From contig DAOVGD010000210.1 of the NCBI GenBank assembly GCA_030672555.1, positions 1-11,286 on the forward strand: 11,286 nucleotides of DNA, in the 5' to 3' direction. The position numbers and the translations under genes were made by a program. The notes beneath the pieces were generated by a model that was not told the DNA's origin, made no database searches, and worked only from the letters and a program-made list of their open reading frames with translations. Shown piece by piece: positions 8,415 through 11,286 of the stretch (position 1 is its first letter; each line of letters starts with the position of its first letter). Source of the DNA: Desulfobacterales bacterium. GTDB taxonomy: Bacteria; Desulfobacterota; Desulfobacteria; Desulfobacterales; C00003106.

Positions 8415-8422
8415 GTCACTGG

Positions 8423-9244
8423 TTACAGTTTTCGGAGCACCCCTGTGACGATAGATTCCAGCATAGGAGCTTTCTCTTGAGCCACGGCAATAATTTCATC
8501 TACCGAAACAGGAATTGGATGGTCGGGAAGATTAATATTAGTAATAATAGAAATCCCCAACACCCGCATACCAGCATGCACAGCCGCAATCACTTCGGTA
8601 ACGGTGGAAAAACCCACAGCATCGGCGCCAATCATTTTCAAAAAGCGGGTCTCAGCCGATGTCTCCAGGGAGGGGCCCCGGAGTCCCGCATAGATTCCCT
8701 TCTGCACTGGTATTCCATTTCTTAAAGAAACATCAACAGTGAGCGCCATAAGGTGACGATCATACACCTGAGACATATCAGGAAAGCGTGGTCCCCATTC
8801 ATCTATATTAGGGCCAATCAAAGGGTTGGACCCGCTTAAATTGATATGGTCGGCAATCAGCATAATATCGCCTGTTATAAATCGAGGATTTATCCCACCC
8901 GCGGCGTTAGACACAATCAGAGTCTTTATTCCGAAAGACTGCATAACCCTGACGGGAAAAGAGACTTCTTCCGCCGTGTACCCCTCGTAGAGATGGCAAC
9001 GACCCCGCATGGCCATGACCGCTTTACCGCTCAGCCTCCCCATTAATAAACGTCCGTGGTGGCTCTGAACAGTCGAAACCGGAAAGTGCGGTATATTGCC
9101 ATAATCTATGGATGCATCTATTTGTATTTTTTCCGAAAGCCCTCCCAGACCGGTCCCCAGTATAATACCGACCTCAGGAGACCTCCTGGTATACGTTTCT
9201 ACAAATGATGATGCTTCCTCGACCTTTTCTCTAAGCGTTTTCAC
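8423..9244 (-). CDS. punA: Purine nucleoside phosphorylase, 6-oxopurine-specific trimeric type
   Basis: It catalyses phosphorolysis of inosine and guanosine (and the deoxy forms) to the base and (deoxy)ribose-1-phosphate in purine salvage. The 273-residue protein matches the usual length. Visible family motifs are ILGTGLGG (28-35, phosphate loop), VQSHHGRL (59-66), MRGRCHLYEGY (79-89), SNAAGGI (112-118), the DHINLSGSNPL segment (132-142), GPSLETSAE (190-198) with the purine-binding E194, VGFST (210-214) and IITN (233-236). N236 corresponds to the Asn that marks inosine/guanosine enzymes; methylthioadenosine phosphorylases have Asp there. Small departures from consensus are S196 in LETSAE (usually Pro) and V222 in IAAVHAG. 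The start is GTG; an AAGGA motif lies 13 nt upstream, which is far. It is the first minus-strand gene of the divergent region. The stop codon abuts a MITE target duplication, and the protein appears undamaged. Confidence 0.93.
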   Translation of the reverse strand: MKTLREKVEEASSFVETYTRRSPEVGIILGTGLGGLSEKIQIDASIDYGNIPHFPVSTVQSHHGRLLMGRLSGKAVMAMRGRCHLYEGYTAEEVSFPVRVMQSFGIKTLIVSNAAGGINPRFITGDIMLIADHINLSGSNPLIGPNIDEWGPRFPDMSQVYDRHLMALTVDVSLRNGIPVQKGIYAGLRGPSLETSAETRFLKMIGADAVGFSTVTEVIAAVHAGMRVLGISIITNINLPDHPIPVSVDEIIAVAQEKAPMLESIVTGVLRKL

Positions 9245-9305
9245 TGTAAAGCATCAGTTCCTTTTACTTAACCGCACCCATTTTTTGTGACCAAGATTAC
9301 TATGC

Positions 9306-9321
9306 GACCTTTGTAAAGGTC
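9306..9321. promoter_or_regulatory. Palindrome in the leader of the phosphorylase gene
   Basis: GACCTTT-GT-AAAGGTC is a perfect 7-bp inverted repeat. Flanking TGC (9303-9305) and GCA (9324-9326) extend the symmetry with a 2-nt offset. It lies 62 bp upstream of the phosphorylase GTG. It could be an operator, an RNA hairpin in the leader, or a small dispersed repeat; the sequence alone does not decide. Confidence 0.35.
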
Positions 9322-9484
9322 TCGCAGACTCATTTCATGCAACATACATAACAAATTTTTTCTGTTTAATCAATTAAAAAATAGTTTTAATTCAAGTAAA
9401 TAGGTTATATATAAAAGCTGTGCAAAGCTCTAAGTTTTTACTAACTCATCAAGTTTTTGACCTTGCCGAAATTAAAAAAACTTT

Positions 9485-9513
9485 TTGCCTACTTTACAAT
9501 GTTTATATATAGT
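9485..9513 (+). promoter_or_regulatory. Candidate sigma70-type promoter of the radical SAM operon
   Basis: TTGCCT (9485-9490, 4 of 6 to consensus) and TATAGT (9508-9513, 5 of 6) are separated by an ideal 17 bp in AT-rich DNA. Transcription would begin around 9519-9521, placing the perfect palindrome at 9517-9560 at the extreme 5' end of the message. Confidence 0.5.
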
Positions 9514-9516
9514 AAC

Positions 9517-9560
9517 ATTTGATGGTTTCGCAAAAAGTCCATTTTGCGAAACCATCAAAT
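9517..9560. repeat. Perfect palindrome with 19-bp arms and 6-nt loop
   Basis: ATTTGATGGTTTCGCAAAA (9517-9535) is followed by the loop AGTCCA and then its exact reverse complement (9542-9560). The RNA would form a strong hairpin. It resembles a dispersed intergenic repeat or a minimal transposon-end relic more than a terminator, since no T-run follows. If translated from the upstream TTG at 9519 it would add about 30 spurious residues to the radical SAM protein. Confidence 0.85.
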
Positions 9561-9598
9561 TTGATTATACCTGAAGCGGATATATTGCGAAACAAAAT

Positions 9599-9602
9599 GG
9601 AG
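9599..9602 (+). promoter_or_regulatory. Ribosome binding site deciding the radical SAM start
   Basis: GGAG lies 6 nt before ATG 9609. The earlier in-frame ATG at 9597 and TTG at 9519 lack a comparable site, and the latter begins inside a palindromic repeat. Confidence 0.55.
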
Positions 9603-9608
9603 CCAAGG

Positions 9609-10550
9609 ATGTCTCGTTTCGAACCAGCATACATCAAAACTTACCGAGCAGGGGAGCTGAAAGAAAAGATAAAAATCGCCAACGCTATCCTTTCAGAATG
9701 TAAGTTGTGCCCCAGACAATGTGGAGTAAACCGTCTTGAAGGAGAAGTAGGGGTGTGTCGCACCGGCAAAGATGCTGTTGTTGCGAGTTATGACCCTCAT
9801 TTCGGTGAAGAGGATCCGCTGGTCGGCCGGCACGGTTCAGGCACCGTATTTTTTTCCAATTGCAATCTTCTGTGTATCTTCTGCCAAAACTATGACATCA
9901 GCCACCAGGGAGTGGGCCGGGAAGTGCTTCCCGAAGAGCTTGCAAAAATCTTTCTTGCTCTCCAATCAATGGGGTGCCATAACATCAATTTTGTTACACC
10001 AACGCACGTAGTTCCACAAATACTGTCAGCACTCGAAATAGCAATTGAAGGAGGCCTCCATCTTCCCTTGGTCTATAATTCCAGTGGATATGATTTGTGT
10101 GAGACCTTGCAAATATTGGATGGGATCATTGATATTTATATGCCCGATTTCAAGTTTTGGGACCCTAATGTGGCGAAAGCCTTGAGCAATGCTTCAGATT
10201 ATCCAAAGGTGGCCCGAAAAGCATTAAAAGAGATGCACCGCCAGGTAGGGGATCTTGTAATCAACGAGGAAGGGCTTGCAGAAAGAGGGCTTCTGATACG
10301 TCATCTCGTGCTTCCGGAAGGTCTTGCCGGAACCCGGGATATCATGCGTTTTCTGGCTGAAGAGATTTCCAGAAACAGCTATGTAAACGTAATGGCCCAA
10401 TACAGGCCATGCGGCCAGGCTCATAAAATGCCCCCATTAAACCGAGGGTTGTCCGGTGATGAATACGATGACGCGGTTCGGGCTGCTAAAGAAGAAGGCA
10501 TCACCAGGTTAGACCAACGCAAGCGAGTTTTCTTATTTCGTTGGGATTGA
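9609..10550 (+). CDS. Radical SAM protein, PflX/pyruvate formate-lyase-activase-like (COG1313 type)
   Basis: This is a 313-residue cytoplasmic [4Fe-4S]/S-adenosylmethionine enzyme. Its N-terminal third has an accessory cysteine cluster, C-x2-C-x3-C (CKLCPRQC, in all starts) plus a further Cys in GVCRTG. The radical SAM signature C-x3-C-x2-C follows in CNLLCIFCQNY, with the downstream FVTPTHVVPQ and PDFKFWD strands of the TIM barrel. This architecture matches the uncharacterised PflX family. Those proteins resemble glycyl-radical-enzyme activases but have no agreed substrate. No glycyl-radical enzyme is present in the window to pair with it. I chose ATG 9609 for its ribosome site and because the family begins close to the FEPAYIKTYRAGEL segment; longer forms from 9597 or 9519 are possible. 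It is followed after 10 bp by the metallophosphatase, so the two are very likely co-transcribed. Confidence 0.88.
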   Translation: MSRFEPAYIKTYRAGELKEKIKIANAILSECKLCPRQCGVNRLEGEVGVCRTGKDAVVASYDPHFGEEDPLVGRHGSGTVFFSNCNLLCIFCQNYDISHQGVGREVLPEELAKIFLALQSMGCHNINFVTPTHVVPQILSALEIAIEGGLHLPLVYNSSGYDLCETLQILDGIIDIYMPDFKFWDPNVAKALSNASDYPKVARKALKEMHRQVGDLVINEEGLAERGLLIRHLVLPEGLAGTRDIMRFLAEEISRNSYVNVMAQYRPCGQAHKMPPLNRGLSGDEYDDAVRAAKEEGITRLDQRKRVFLFRWD

Positions 10551-10560
10551 ACGGGGACAG

Positions 10561-11196
10561 GTGGAAAAGATATTCGCCATAGGTGACATTCATGGTTGTT
10601 TTGATAAACTCCGTTCGTTGATGGCGCAGCTCAGAGTCAACAAAGAACGGGATACCCTTATATTTTTAGGGGACTATATCGACAGGGGCCCCCAATCCAT
10701 GGATGTTGTCGACTATCTCATTCGTTTGCCTCAGCACGGATACCACGCCGTATTTCTTAAAGGAAACCACGAAGTAATGTTTCAGGATTACCTAAAAGGA
10801 CGGGACAAATTCACTTTTTTGGTAAACGGCGGAGGCGAAACACTCGATAACTATATGCAAAATATCGATCGATCTAAAGATTTTGTTATACCTCCATCCC
10901 ATACTGAATTTTTTAAGTCTTTGCGTCTTTATTATGAAACAGATTCGTACATATTTGTACACGCCGGCTTGGCGCCAAAAGTTCCTTTAGACCAACAGCA
11001 AGAAAAAGATCTTCTCTGGGTAAGGGATTCTTTTATCCACTCTACTTACGATTTTGGGAAGATAGTAATATTCGGACACACGCCGTTTAGAAAACCATTT
11101 GTAACAAAAAACAAAATAGGTATAGATACCGGCGCGGTTTATGGCAATCAATTGACCTGCGTAGAACTACCCGCGCAAAAATTTTACCATGCATAA
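10561..11196 (+). CDS. Metallophosphatase of the Ser/Thr protein phosphatase (PphA/ApaH-like) family
   Basis: This is a 211-residue calcineurin-like phosphoesterase with a binuclear metal site. Motifs in order are GDIHGC (8-13, D9 and H11), GDYIDRGPQS (37-46, D38 and R42), KGNHE (67-71, N69 and H70), FVHAG (132-136, H134) and FGHTP (171-175, H173). Length and spacing fit bacterial PphA/PrpA protein phosphatases and ApaH-like dinucleoside tetraphosphatases. The GPQS and NGGGET segments lean towards the PphA side, but the substrate cannot be decided from sequence. The start is GTG, with GGGG (10553-10556) just upstream. It lies 10 bp after the radical SAM gene and should share its promoter. A protein phosphatase beside three histidine kinases is probably coincidental, because it lies in a separate divergent operon. 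Confidence 0.9.
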   Translation: MEKIFAIGDIHGCFDKLRSLMAQLRVNKERDTLIFLGDYIDRGPQSMDVVDYLIRLPQHGYHAVFLKGNHEVMFQDYLKGRDKFTFLVNGGGETLDNYMQNIDRSKDFVIPPSHTEFFKSLRLYYETDSYIFVHAGLAPKVPLDQQQEKDLLWVRDSFIHSTYDFGKIVIFGHTPFRKPFVTKNKIGIDTGAVYGNQLTCVELPAQKFYHA

Positions 11197-11225
11197 ATTC
11201 CGACAAAACCACCTATGAGGCTGTC

Positions 11226-11275
11226 CGAAAATTATGTCCGTAACGAAAAAGAGTGAGAACGAGACAAAATTTTCG
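11226..11275. repeat. Imperfect inverted repeat downstream of the phosphatase, running to the window edge
   Basis: CGAAAATTATGTC (11226-11238) pairs with GACAAAATTTTCG (11263-11275) at 12 of 13 positions across a 24-nt loop. There is no T-run after it, so it is a poor intrinsic terminator. It may be one end of a dispersed repeat that continues beyond the window. No gene is visible from 11197 to the end. Confidence 0.5.
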
Positions 11276-11286
11276 CAAATTTGAGG

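Larger units (their letters stand above)
9245..9516. other. AT-rich divergent intergenic region
   Basis: This spacer separates the minus-strand phosphorylase from the plus-strand radical SAM operon, so it must hold promoters for both. Apart from the palindrome at 9306-9321 and the promoter at 9485-9513, it has a perfect AT-only palindrome (AATTAAAA 9372-9379, TTTTAATT 9385-9392) and long A/T runs. No credible gene is seen on either strand. I found no convincing -35/-10 pair for the phosphorylase. Confidence 0.6.

Overview
The window looks like chromosome of an anaerobic bacterium of the Desulfobacterota (former Deltaproteobacteria) type. This is inferred from three things: a hydrogenase/heterodisulfide-reductase-type flavin and [2Fe-2S] electron-transfer subunit, a dense set of NtrB-like sensor kinases, and repeat-laden intergenic spacers. 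No rRNA, tRNA, CRISPR array or phage gene is visible, so the lineage is a guess.

Layout. At the left edge (7-852, +) is a complete FAD/NAD(P)-binding, [2Fe-2S] oxidoreductase subunit, probably the last gene of an operon lying outside the window. It converges, with a 1-bp gap, on three large sensor kinases, all on the minus strand: a double-receiver hybrid kinase (REC-PAS-HisKA-HATPase-REC, 854-2776), a soluble HDOD-GAF-PAS-HisKA-HATPase kinase (3028-5646), and a membrane kinase with a multi-spanning N-terminus followed by GAF-HisKA-HATPase (5945-8134). None carries a DNA-binding or enzymatic output domain, and no response regulator with an output domain is present. The plausible wiring is phosphotransfer among them, with the receivers of the hybrid as acceptors (inference). 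Next, also on minus, is a trimeric-type purine nucleoside phosphorylase (8423-9244). A 364-bp AT-rich divergent region follows. Then comes a two-gene plus-strand operon: a PflX-type radical SAM protein (9609-10550) and a PphA/ApaH-like metallophosphatase (10561-11196).

The most unusual content lies between the genes. All three spacers downstream of a minus-strand gene (2801-3037, 5798-5935, 8182-8259) contain the same architecture: two facing arrays of short degenerate units (8 bp in two cases, 9-10 bp in the third) that can fold on each other. In each, the right arm ends at or within about 12 nt of the stop codon of the upstream-lying minus-strand gene. The unit sequence differs at each locus. 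The third spacer has additionally been invaded by a 145-bp MITE-like element (8270-8414) with perfect 20-bp terminal inverted repeats and an 8-bp target duplication. Removing it restores the array-next-to-stop arrangement. A perfect 19-bp-arm palindrome (9517-9560) sits at the predicted transcription start of the radical SAM operon. A further inverted repeat begins a new repeat region at the right edge.
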